Under the pieces are notes generated by a model. The model worked only from the letters and a program-made list of their open reading frames with translations. It was not told where the DNA came from and searched no databases. A program made the translations under genes and the position numbers. DNA of 21,889 nt from a virus: positions 1-21,889 of IMG/VR virus record IMGVR_UViG_3300030389_004897, one strand, 5' to 3'. The first letter of the stretch is position 1, and every line of letters starts with the position of its first letter. Shown here in pieces: positions 12,924 through 21,469 of this stretch.

Positions 12924-15070
12924 TGGAATACGAAAGAAAAATTAATTATCCATCGTGGAAAAAACCTGGCACATATCCCACTACAACTAGAAAAGAGCTT
13001 GGTTTAAATAATGATGACTTAGAAAAGTTTTCATTGGGTAATTGGAATTCAATTATCTCTTCAAAAAGAATATTTTCAACTGGTGATTTTACTAGTTATC
13101 CGATTGAAAAAGGTAGGCCTGTTTCTATTCGTCTTGCGAGCAGTTTATTAATAGCAAATGGTTTCAACATCGCCAGATATAATAAGGATGAAAACGGCAA
13201 TATTATTCGTGATAGCATTGTTTTACTTGACGATGTTGATATAAATAATCTAAATGATATAGATAATATACCTCCGTTTGATCCCGATGATTTAAATACT
13301 GAAGGTAATCCAGTGTTGGGGGGTATTAATATCACCGGTGTGCTTACCTTGCCGGCAGCATTGCAAAGAAGACACTTTGAAGTTTGGGGATATTATTTTA
13401 CTGGTGCAAATTTAGAGGATGGTGTTTGGGAAGATGATAGACAACTAAGAGAAGAAAGAAGATTACGATTTGAAACAACTACAGCATTTATCAAACCAAG
13501 AGAGCCTGAAGAAATTGAGGCAGAAAATCCTGAAGGTATTGATTTCATACCACTTTTATTTGAATTCGAAACAGGTGACGATGTAGGTGTAACTTTTGAA
13601 AGAGAACTTACATTTGTAGAGTTTAATAATCCAGCTTTTTCAAATAATCGAACACACGAACTATTTTGGCCAAAAGCATTGTTTGTTAAAAGTCCAACTG
13701 AGGCAATTAGGGCAGGATCAAACCTATTAAACCGAAGACTCACACCTATTGTGAGTGTTCCACAAATAAGCGACTCTGGTTTTTGGGAAGCTAACATCGT
13801 AGACTATACATTTTTTACACGCGAAGGAGGTGATAGACAGTATACACCATTTTTAAAAAATCTTGGAGCACCACTTTTTGCTTATAATTTTTTTCTTGAT
13901 GATGAACAATTTATTAATAATTTAATTCCGCCAAGTGAGTTGTTTTTAGTAACCACGAAAACTGAGAATGGTAATGAACCTTTATATTATGATAGAGATG
14001 AAAATTTACAAAAGTATAATGATACTTCCTATCCTTTAAGGGTTACACTTAACATAGAGCTGTTTGACCATCCTAATTTTATAAATGAAATTGTAGAATC
14101 AGAGATTCCGATAGACAGACTTTTTTACTCATCAATACAAACCGACATAGATGACATACTTGATGAATTTTCATTAATTGATGATATTAATAAATCGTAC
14201 TTTACTTATCAGATAATACAATGGGGAGATGAAAAAACTTTATTGACTGATGAGCAAATTAAAAATACATATTTTTTTAGCATGTATGACTTAGAGGAAT
14301 ATCCAGGCAGTGACAATTATTTTTTGAAAAAATGGTTAGCATCTCAAGCCAAAGAAACAAAACCAATACAACAAATATCAAATCATGTTTACAATACACC
14401 TGGCGTAAAATCCATCAAAGTAATCGTTTACAGATATGATAAGAGTAGAACCTTTTTAGTTCAAACTTATTTAGTGACAAAAAATATAGTTATTAACGAT
14501 GGTGCTTTATTAAGTCAAGACTTCGCAATATTTGGTGGAACTGATTTTAATTTTTTACCTATTGGAGACAATCAAGCAATTATAGGGGGATTTGACACAG
14601 ACTCAAATTATAACAATTCTGTTTCTAAAATTGTTAAAGATGACAATTTTGTTCAAGAGGATTATTTAGAAAAAGTATCATCGAAAGACTATGTGAAAAA
14701 GTTTAATAATGAATTGCTAGGAGAGACACCAGGTCAATTAGACTTAAGTCAAACAAGAGTTTATACAGAGTCAAAGGACATATATGATTTTATAGGTGGT
14801 GATAAATTAGAGTGGATTAATAATGGTTCAGGTAGTTTACCATTCAATAGTTTAGCAACCGACATATTTATAAGAGATGAGAAATGTGTGATTGATTTGA
14901 ATCCGGCAAACTCCGAGTTTTTAACAATACAAAATCAAATGGGAACAAAAGAACAAGGAATTTTAATAGGAGACTATAAAGTCAACCAACCAAAAGATGG
15001 TAAGGTTCAAAAACAAGGAGTGATGCAAACTCCACTTTTAGAAACAGATAATGACAAACAAGCATTTTAA
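12923..15070 (+). CDS. Large baseplate/fibre protein with PKD-like segment, QAF tail
   Basis: 715 residues, coupled to both neighbours by TAATG overlaps. The N-terminus (KINYPSWKKPGTYPTTTRKE) and most of the first 400 residues are unrecognised, with polar beta-type sequence. Residues about 425-530 look like a PKD domain with a large insertion: IIQWGDEKTLLTD, then about 45 residues later SNHVYNTPGVKSIKVIVYRY and further strands (TYLVTKNIVIND). WGDE replaces the usual WGDG. The C-terminal third (FNNELLGETPGQLDLSQTRV, then IDLNPANSEFL) is conserved-looking but unknown to me. It ends DNDKQAF, like the preceding protein. Its position directly before the giant gp7-like gene supports a structural role in the wedge or fibre network. 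Confidence 0.58.
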   Translation: MEYERKINYPSWKKPGTYPTTTRKELGLNNDDLEKFSLGNWNSIISSKRIFSTGDFTSYPIEKGRPVSIRLASSLLIANGFNIARYNKDENGNIIRDSIVLLDDVDINNLNDIDNIPPFDPDDLNTEGNPVLGGINITGVLTLPAALQRRHFEVWGYYFTGANLEDGVWEDDRQLREERRLRFETTTAFIKPREPEEIEAENPEGIDFIPLLFEFETGDDVGVTFERELTFVEFNNPAFSNNRTHELFWPKALFVKSPTEAIRAGSNLLNRRLTPIVSVPQISDSGFWEANIVDYTFFTREGGDRQYTPFLKNLGAPLFAYNFFLDDEQFINNLIPPSELFLVTTKTENGNEPLYYDRDENLQKYNDTSYPLRVTLNIELFDHPNFINEIVESEIPIDRLFYSSIQTDIDDILDEFSLIDDINKSYFTYQIIQWGDEKTLLTDEQIKNTYFFSMYDLEEYPGSDNYFLKKWLASQAKETKPIQQISNHVYNTPGVKSIKVIVYRYDKSRTFLVQTYLVTKNIVINDGALLSQDFAIFGGTDFNFLPIGDNQAIIGGFDTDSNYNNSVSKIVKDDNFVQEDYLEKVSSKDYVKKFNNELLGETPGQLDLSQTRVYTESKDIYDFIGGDKLEWINNGSGSLPFNSLATDIFIRDEKCVIDLNPANSEFLTIQNQMGTKEQGILIGDYKVNQPKDGKVQKQGVMQTPLLETDNDKQAF

Positions 15071-18000
15071 TGGAAATACTACAACCATATAATAATAATA
15101 CTTTACAATTAATATCAGATGATACTTCTTATGAATTCACACCTGATATGTTAGAGAATGGTGTAATAAAATTATCGGTGTTCTCGGATGTTGGTGGATT
15201 TTTAGACCTAACAATATTAGAGCAAAATATTGACTTTTATGTGAGGGATAATGATCTTTTTATCAAACCCAATGAATTTCTTGATAGAAATGGTTTTTCT
15301 GAGGGTAATTATAATTTACAATATGACTTTTTGGATAGATTAAATACAAGTAATTTTATTATTTCTGAGATATCCCCTAGTCGTAATGAAATAAGATTAA
15401 GCCTAGTAAGTGGTTCAATAGATAATCAAGATGATATTATTTCGTTTATGCAAAATGGTAAGGATACTTATCAGTTTAATTCAAATTTAGAATTATCACA
15501 AGGTCGTTTGATTCCGATTAATGGATTTGCTTTTGATAATGTAACTGATAATAAAAGGACTTTAGTATTAAAATTAAATCAACCACTACCAAATGATATA
15601 CCGGTTTTGTCTACTAATTTTAATGTATCAAATAAATTTTTATCTTCTCAAACTGAAACAATATTTTTTATTGATAGAGAAGGTCTTGCTGTCAGTGGTT
15701 TAGGACTATCTATTGATGAAGGTTATGTGACCGAACAAATATCAATTGATGATTCATATGATACCTACAATACGATTACAGGTTCTTTTGGTTCGAATTT
15801 AGTAGAGGAAATTGTTCGTCAACAGAAAGATTTAAACCTAAATATTGACTATGAAAAATTTGGAGGACATGTTTTTTTTGGTTCTGCCAAATCGAAATTA
15901 CAGAACTTCAAAAATAAAGCTATAAGACTTGAAGGGTTGTTCAACCAAATAAGTGAATCCCTAGAATATTCAAGTAGTTTGAAAGTAGTTGAAAAACGAA
16001 AATCTTTATTTAACGAAATAAAAAGTATCGAAGATGAATTTACCCACTTTGAACATTTCATGTATCATGATGGACAAAGTTATTCAACATCTTCTGCACC
16101 TGGTATTGGTAGTAATTTAGCCGGTAAAGATTTTTTTACACAGACTGGCTATGAACACACAACCGAAACAATTTTACAATCTCATGAAGGTTTTGATAAA
16201 GTTTTCAAAAAAACAAAAGATGGATTCGTACATCTTACAACAAATTTATATAATGCTGAACAGGCACCTTTTTATAATTCAAACGACTTTTTTTACTTAT
16301 CATTCATATTAAAAGGTGGTGGAACTGATTCTTCATTTCGTTTGAATGCAAGCAGTGGTTCTTTAGCTAACGCTAACTATAATAATAGAGTTGGTATATC
16401 TAGTTTAGGTGACTACATATATAATAATGATAGGCAAATACCATTCAGTGCCTGGACAGGTTCAGCTTTATTAAATCCACAGGCGACTGGTTCTCATTAT
16501 AAAAGATATATTTTTCAGGCAAAACAAAATTATTTTAGGCCATCTGACACAAATACAGTTATAACTCATGAATTTAAATATGATGAAACAAATAATGAAA
16601 CTTTTTTCAAAATTATTTCAGGCTCAGATGTGATAGCACCTTTTACAAATGTAATGGCAGATAGCACAGGCAAGTTTGAACCTTATTTTTTTCCAAATCA
16701 ATTAAATAATGAATCTTTACTAAACGATATTGGAAAAACAAATGCAATAATTTTACCACAAGGAGATTTGTTTCCTGTTTTTTCCCAAGAAAGTGGTGAT
16801 AAGGAAGTATTTTTTACCGATGTCGTTGTGACAAAAAATAATCCATCTAATATACATCCGTTTTCTAAAATTTATAGACCTCCAAGTGGAAGTTATGCCG
16901 GTTCATCTGAATGGAATGATTGGTACGATACAATGGAAACCATTGCTGAAGATTATGATACTGATAACATTCATTCTCTAGTAAATAATTTACCAGTATC
17001 ATTAAGAACTGGCGATGAACACAAAGTTCTTCGTGATTTTGTAAATATGCTAGGAGAACAATTTGACTTATTGAGAAGTTATATTGACAACTATCATAAC
17101 ATTTATAAACTTGGATATAAAAATCCAAATTCAATACCAGATAGTTTGTTACCCATAATAGGAAATTCGATTGGATTTGATTTGTTTAATCCTGTTACTG
17201 GCAGTTTAGATGATTATTTACAATCTACTAGTGGAGATGAGGTTGGTGATAAAAAGGCAATTGCTTCTTTATGGACAAAAATCTTAAACAATATTATTTA
17301 CATTTACAAAACAAAAGGAACACATGAAAGTTTAAATACTTTATTAAATCTTTATGGGTACGACACAAATTCTTTCAACCTGACAGAGTACGGAGGTTCA
17401 AACGAGGAACACAATCCAAGTGTTGTTACTAATTTAACAACGAATGATTTGGATAATGGTTTAAGAAACACCACCGGTAATGTATCATTTAGGGAAAAAT
17501 CAGAACAACTTAAATCATTAAGTCTTTCTTCCGGCTCAAATAATTTAGCATTAGATTGGTGGGCAAACGATGCACAACCTAACGGACTTCAGTTTATATT
17601 TAGAACGGTAAATACAAACAATAGCCAAACTCTTGTAAGAGCAAGTGGTTCAGCTGATTTATGGGACTTAAGACTTGTACCCTCTGGCTCATCAACAACT
17701 ACCGGCAGTTTACAATTTAGATTAAATAATAGTTCAAATGGTGAAAGTGCAATAGCAACAAATGCCATATCAATGTCAACTGCTCAGATAAATGACATAA
17801 ATAATTTTAAATATTATAATGTAATGTTACAGAGAAATGTTGTAACGTCTTCTCATACAATTACACAATCATACCATATGTTTGTCGGTAGAAAAGACAA
17901 TGATAAAATTAAAGACATTCAATTTGTCAGCATGTCGTCATTTGATAACGATGCTAATAAAAATTTTATAACGTCATCATTCTACCAAAATTCTGATGGA

Positions 18001-19659
18001 AATAATTTATTCTTAGGTGAAAGCATAACAGGTTCGATTGCACAAGTTAGAGCTTGGGATGCTTACATTAGTATGTCCAAATTTAAACAACATATTCTTA
18101 ATTACAATAGTATTGTTGGAGGAACAGCGACAGCAGCAAGAGATAACCTAATTTACCATTATAAATTAAGTGACAACGAGGGTGCTTCTGTCATTAAAGA
18201 TATTTCTTCACCGAGTAAAATAAAAAACTTTGATAAAATAATATCTTCACAACCAAATTTTGATGAAATAAAAAGCAGCATTTCGACAGTGAAAAATTTT
18301 AGCTTTCAAGTCAGAGGTGTTGATGAAATAAAAAGTAGTAAGCAAACTAAAATAGGAAGTAATTTAAAATCTATTGGTGGTCTTAGCGACATCACACCCA
18401 CTTTACGACAACCAGTAAAAACCGGAACTAATGAGCCTTTAGTTAGAGTCATACCAAAAATAGGAAAAGATTTTTCTTATGTTGACGCTATAGATTCAAT
18501 CGTGATAGATACATTAGCAGACTTTAAATTGGATGATTATTTAGACGATTATGATAACAACGGTATTTATGATGATTTGTTGACTCTTAGAAAACAACTT
18601 ATTGGTGAGAGATTAGTATCAATTGATATCCCAACAAACTTATCTTCAGTTGAAAAAAAGGCAGATGGTTCAGGTATATTAGAACAATTAGAAACTGTCA
18701 TTCCAGCAAAAACAAAATTAGAATATTCTTATACTGTCAAGAATGATACCCTTTTTAGACCAAAAATCAAAAAAGCTTCTCTACAAACCCAACTTAATCC
18801 AAATAAGGCAGAGGGTTCGACTAATTTAATAGAACCTGATGTGAGTATTAATTTTAATGAAAATAAATTTGAAAAATCAATTGATGTGCCAGATAATGAA
18901 CTTTCTGTCAGTGGTTTTGCTAATCAAAATTTGAAAGAAGATACTATAAATATAGTATCAGATGTGGGAGTAAGCTCGACTGCTAATGATAAATTTCATT
19001 CAAATTCTTCTATCCAATTAGATATAATAGATTTATCTGATTCATCTAATCAAAGTGTTTTTAATTTAGAGCCAAGTAATTTTACAAATTTATTATTGGG
19101 TTCAAAAAATGAATTTTTTAAAAATGCTGGTAAAGATGAAAATCAAACTTTTTTTAAGTCCGGAAATCAAGGTCTAAACAACGACTATAATACATATAAA
19201 TATGAAAGTAGATTTTTCTTTCGTAGTATAGGTGATACTGAGGAGTTTTTTCCTGTTAGTGGAGCATTCGAAAATAGAACTGGTACAAACGCTAAACAAC
19301 CTTTTAATCATCATGACAATTTTAGACATTTTGGAAATCGTTATTATGTAGATAGTGGTAGTGGTTTTACATACAGTTCTTTTTTTGGTAGTAGTGATGC
19401 TACTGTCGATGGTAGAATGGTTGGAAGAACTTTATTTTTTAGTTCTTCGAACGGCGAGATATTTTATCCAATCAATCATTACTTCAAGGTTGGAACAAGT
19501 AAAGATACATTAACAAATTTAATTTATAAAGGAACACAAAACGATGGTTCAAACCCATCTCCATTTGATAAGGAGTTAGATACATTACCATCAACGCCAG
19601 CTTACACAATCAATGTAGGTGGTTCAGATACTACTAAGAAGTTAAAAGTAATAAGGTAA
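15070..19659 (+). CDS. Giant gp7/Tail_P2_I-like baseplate wedge protein with LamG-like insert
   Basis: 1529 residues, the largest gene here. Residues about 265-335 are helical (EEIVRQQKDLNLNIDYEKFG, then LEGLFNQISESLEY). Residues about 645-765 resemble the P2 gpI/TIGR02242 tail domain: LGEQFDLLRSYIDNY, IPDSLLPIIGNSIGFDLF, then KTKGTHESLNTLLNLYGY, with G750-T751 as the KGT hallmark. In contractile systems this domain belongs to the gp7-type wedge that joins gp6 and gp25. Residues about 815-1035 look like a LamG/jelly-roll domain (LALDWWANDAQPNGLQFIF at one end, LFLGESITGSIAQVRAWDAY near the other). A calcium-loop-like DYDNNGIYDD lies at 1160-1169. The C-terminal 350 residues are Ser/Asn-rich. 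T4 gp7 is 1032 residues, so this form is much enlarged. Its start overlaps the previous stop and no ribosome site is evident. Confidence 0.68.
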   Translation: MEILQPYNNNTLQLISDDTSYEFTPDMLENGVIKLSVFSDVGGFLDLTILEQNIDFYVRDNDLFIKPNEFLDRNGFSEGNYNLQYDFLDRLNTSNFIISEISPSRNEIRLSLVSGSIDNQDDIISFMQNGKDTYQFNSNLELSQGRLIPINGFAFDNVTDNKRTLVLKLNQPLPNDIPVLSTNFNVSNKFLSSQTETIFFIDREGLAVSGLGLSIDEGYVTEQISIDDSYDTYNTITGSFGSNLVEEIVRQQKDLNLNIDYEKFGGHVFFGSAKSKLQNFKNKAIRLEGLFNQISESLEYSSSLKVVEKRKSLFNEIKSIEDEFTHFEHFMYHDGQSYSTSSAPGIGSNLAGKDFFTQTGYEHTTETILQSHEGFDKVFKKTKDGFVHLTTNLYNAEQAPFYNSNDFFYLSFILKGGGTDSSFRLNASSGSLANANYNNRVGISSLGDYIYNNDRQIPFSAWTGSALLNPQATGSHYKRYIFQAKQNYFRPSDTNTVITHEFKYDETNNETFFKIISGSDVIAPFTNVMADSTGKFEPYFFPNQLNNESLLNDIGKTNAIILPQGDLFPVFSQESGDKEVFFTDVVVTKNNPSNIHPFSKIYRPPSGSYAGSSEWNDWYDTMETIAEDYDTDNIHSLVNNLPVSLRTGDEHKVLRDFVNMLGEQFDLLRSYIDNYHNIYKLGYKNPNSIPDSLLPIIGNSIGFDLFNPVTGSLDDYLQSTSGDEVGDKKAIASLWTKILNNIIYIYKTKGTHESLNTLLNLYGYDTNSFNLTEYGGSNEEHNPSVVTNLTTNDLDNGLRNTTGNVSFREKSEQLKSLSLSSGSNNLALDWWANDAQPNGLQFIFRTVNTNNSQTLVRASGSADLWDLRLVPSGSSTTTGSLQFRLNNSSNGESAIATNAISMSTAQINDINNFKYYNVMLQRNVVTSSHTITQSYHMFVGRKDNDKIKDIQFVSMSSFDNDANKNFITSSFYQNSDGNNLFLGESITGSIAQVRAWDAYISMSKFKQHILNYNSIVGGTATAARDNLIYHYKLSDNEGASVIKDISSPSKIKNFDKIISSQPNFDEIKSSISTVKNFSFQVRGVDEIKSSKQTKIGSNLKSIGGLSDITPTLRQPVKTGTNEPLVRVIPKIGKDFSYVDAIDSIVIDTLADFKLDDYLDDYDNNGIYDDLLTLRKQLIGERLVSIDIPTNLSSVEKKADGSGILEQLETVIPAKTKLEYSYTVKNDTLFRPKIKKASLQTQLNPNKAEGSTNLIEPDVSINFNENKFEKSIDVPDNELSVSGFANQNLKEDTINIVSDVGVSSTANDKFHSNSSIQLDIIDLSDSSNQSVFNLEPSNFTNLLLGSKNEFFKNAGKDENQTFFKSGNQGLNNDYNTYKYESRFFFRSIGDTEEFFPVSGAFENRTGTNAKQPFNHHDNFRHFGNRYYVDSGSGFTYSSFFGSSDATVDGRMVGRTLFFSSSNGEIFYPINHYFKVGTSKDTLTNLIYKGTQNDGSNPSPFDKELDTLPSTPAYTINVGGSDTTKKLKVIR

Positions 19660-19672
19660 AATATTTTTTGGA

Positions 19673-19682
19673 TATATTTATA
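19673..19682 (+). promoter_or_regulatory. Candidate late promoter -10 element (TATATTTATA)
   Basis: It lies in the 57-bp gap between the giant wedge gene and the gene at 19717, the widest gap in the structural cluster. The same 10-mer is at 2283-2292. Transcription would start near 19690 and give a short leader with AAAGGA at 19703-19708. This fits a T4-type late promoter for the 3' fibre genes. Evidence is the shared sequence and the location only. Confidence 0.35.
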
Positions 19683-19716
19683 AATGAGTAATATTATAAC
19701 TTAAAGGATTACGATT

Positions 19717-20385
19717 ATGGGAATTTTAGATAATGATACAGTAATAGTAGATGCCATTCTAACTAAGTTAGGTCGTCAGAAGTTAGCTAATGGACAACCA
19801 CTAGGAATCACGCAATATGCATTTGGGGATACAGGTGTTGATTATACTCTTTATAATCCAAACCACCCAAGTGGTTCGGATTCATATGGGAGTGCTATAA
19901 CTTCTCTTCCAATGTTAGAAGCTGTGCCAGACGATAATGTATTTTTAAGATTTAGATTATATGGTGAAGGTGAAAGGAATGTACAGAACTTTTCTTTTAT
20001 CACTGTAACTAGCGGTACGTCAGTTAGTATAACAAAAGTTGCCGGAGAAACTGAAAGTAATCCGATTACTATTATCCCAAGAGTTTTTCCAAATGTTCGA
20101 GGTGCAGATTTTACTTTTAAGGTTTTAGATATGAGAGGTTTGACAGCAACTGGTTTAACACCAGAGTTATTAAATATAGGTGGTGATTTTAATCTTGCAA
20201 ATCTCCCCCCATTTGACCATCCAAATCCTGTCATTGCTACTATAAGTGGTGTTTCTACTTTAACACTAAATGCCGTTCCTCAGCAATTTACTTCTCAAAG
20301 GTCAATAGGAGTAGAGGTGACTAGAGATGGTGCCGCTCCAGCATTTGTAACTGTAACCGTTAATGCAAATAACACAACAGCGTAG
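19717..20385 (+). CDS. Conserved phage tail-fibre-region protein (DAILTKLGRQKLANG family)
   Basis: 222 residues; AAAGGA at 19703-19708, 8 nt away, supports the start. The N-terminus (DTVIVDAILTKLGRQKLANG, then FGDTGVDYTLYN) is a strongly conserved phage module of the form DAxLTxxGRxxLAxG...FGDxxVDY that I associate with marine T4-like phage structural clusters. It probably forms a small beta domain used for docking. The C-terminal half from about residue 165 is Thr/Val-rich and beta-type (VSTLTLNAVPQQFTSQRSIG), possibly Ig-like. A short-fibre or fibre-adaptor role is likely. The protein follows the largest intergenic gap and the candidate late promoter at 19673-19682. It is followed after 10 nt by a gene of similar type. 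Confidence 0.65.
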   Translation: MGILDNDTVIVDAILTKLGRQKLANGQPLGITQYAFGDTGVDYTLYNPNHPSGSDSYGSAITSLPMLEAVPDDNVFLRFRLYGEGERNVQNFSFITVTSGTSVSITKVAGETESNPITIIPRVFPNVRGADFTFKVLDMRGLTATGLTPELLNIGGDFNLANLPPFDHPNPVIATISGVSTLTLNAVPQQFTSQRSIGVEVTRDGAAPAFVTVTVNANNTTA

Positions 20386-20395
20386 GGTTTAAACC

Positions 20396-21460
20396 ATGAT
20401 GAAAACATTTAATATAGCAGAAGATACTATAACAACACAAATTACTGTGACAAACGGATTTTTTGATGGTGGTCTTGGAACACTTGCTGGTTCCAACCTT
20501 ACAACTGCTTCTTTATCTGCTACACAGAAATCTTATTATTACAACTTACAACACAATAGTAAGGACATGTTTAGTATTACTTACGGTCATATTCTTGGAA
20601 GCGGAAGTGCTGAAGAATCAACGACTGTAGAGGGAACTACACAAGCTATCTATAAACAATTTTTTAATTTTGTAGAACCAGAGGCAACAAATTTGAGAGA
20701 TCAAGCAGGTTGGTCAATGATAGATGGAACTGATGGTACTAATAGTGTAACTCAAGAGGGTGTTTATATTTTATCAGCGGAGAGATTACAGATGAAAGAT
20801 GGTTTAAATCCTGGTACTTGGACAGTTACTCTTTCAGGTTCAACAACTGCAGGTGCTGCCGCCTCTTTGAATTTAACCGATGATTCAAAGACTGTGGATT
20901 CGACAGCCGTTCCATTTGGTTCACGATACAATATTGTAGAGGGCTCTGGTGGAACAGTGACCACTCCTCACACAACTAAAACTTATGGATTCTTTTATCC
21001 AGATGCTGGTCTAATGGTATTTAGTGCTAATGCTCTTTCATCAAGTTTGCCTGGCAGTGTTGATTTTATAACAAGTGGTAGTGATATCGGAATAGCAGTT
21101 GGTAAAACTGGTCTTGCACAAGACTTGACTGTTGCTGCCAGTACAGACAATGCAAATAAATTAAGAGTTGCTGTACAAAAAGGTTCAACGACACTTCGTT
21201 CTGAAGAACAACAATTTGTGTTTGACTATTTTTGCAGAGCAAAAGCAAATGAATTTAATCTATCACAAAATTTAACATTTTGGAGTGGTTCAACTTATGA
21301 GATAAGACATGATGACATGGTGACAAATCCTCAAACTTTTATAAGTGAAGTTGGATTATATGATAGTCAAAACTCTTTGTTAGCAGTGGGTAGGTTAAGT
21401 TCTGCAATCAATAAAAACTTTAGCTCTGAAGCAATCGTTAAAGTTCGTTTGACTTACTAA
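20396..21460 (+). CDS. Conserved phage virion structural protein (VGLYDSQNSLLAVGRLS family)
   Basis: 354 residues from ATG 20396; a second ATG follows immediately, and the nearest ribosome-like site is AGGG at 20384-20387, which fits the first ATG better. The last 80 residues are the recognisable part: FCRAKANEFNLSQNLTFWSG, then NPQTFISEVGLYDSQNSLLA and an AVGRLSSAINKNF ending. I associate this C-terminal block with structural proteins of many marine T4-like phages. The first 270 residues are Ser/Thr/Gly-rich and beta-type (TYGHILGSGSAEES near residue 65). No enzyme motif is visible. Likely a fibre-attachment or baseplate-periphery protein working with its two neighbours. Confidence 0.65.
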   Translation: MMKTFNIAEDTITTQITVTNGFFDGGLGTLAGSNLTTASLSATQKSYYYNLQHNSKDMFSITYGHILGSGSAEESTTVEGTTQAIYKQFFNFVEPEATNLRDQAGWSMIDGTDGTNSVTQEGVYILSAERLQMKDGLNPGTWTVTLSGSTTAGAAASLNLTDDSKTVDSTAVPFGSRYNIVEGSGGTVTTPHTTKTYGFFYPDAGLMVFSANALSSSLPGSVDFITSGSDIGIAVGKTGLAQDLTVAASTDNANKLRVAVQKGSTTLRSEEQQFVFDYFCRAKANEFNLSQNLTFWSGSTYEIRHDDMVTNPQTFISEVGLYDSQNSLLAVGRLSSAINKNFSSEAIVKVRLTY

Positions 21461-21469
21461 TGTCATGGA

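Noticed and set aside
13393-13797. 134-codon minus-strand ORF
   Set aside because: It lies wholly inside the 12923-15070 gene, has a Ser-rich low-complexity product and no recognisable domain; a shadow frame.
2694-19659. Non-phage contractile injection system (tailocin, T6SS or eCIS)
   Set aside because: A gp55-type late sigma and multiple phage-type fibre-region proteins in one operon-like run favour a replicating phage; no eCIS-specific gene is visible.
19851-20234. 127-codon minus-strand ORF
   Set aside because: It lies inside the conserved 19717-20385 gene and shows no domain; a shadow frame.
20386-20395. Perfect palindrome GGTTTAAACC before the 20396 gene
   Set aside because: Only 10 bp, a single copy, and part of it is the ribosome-site region; no reason to call an operator.
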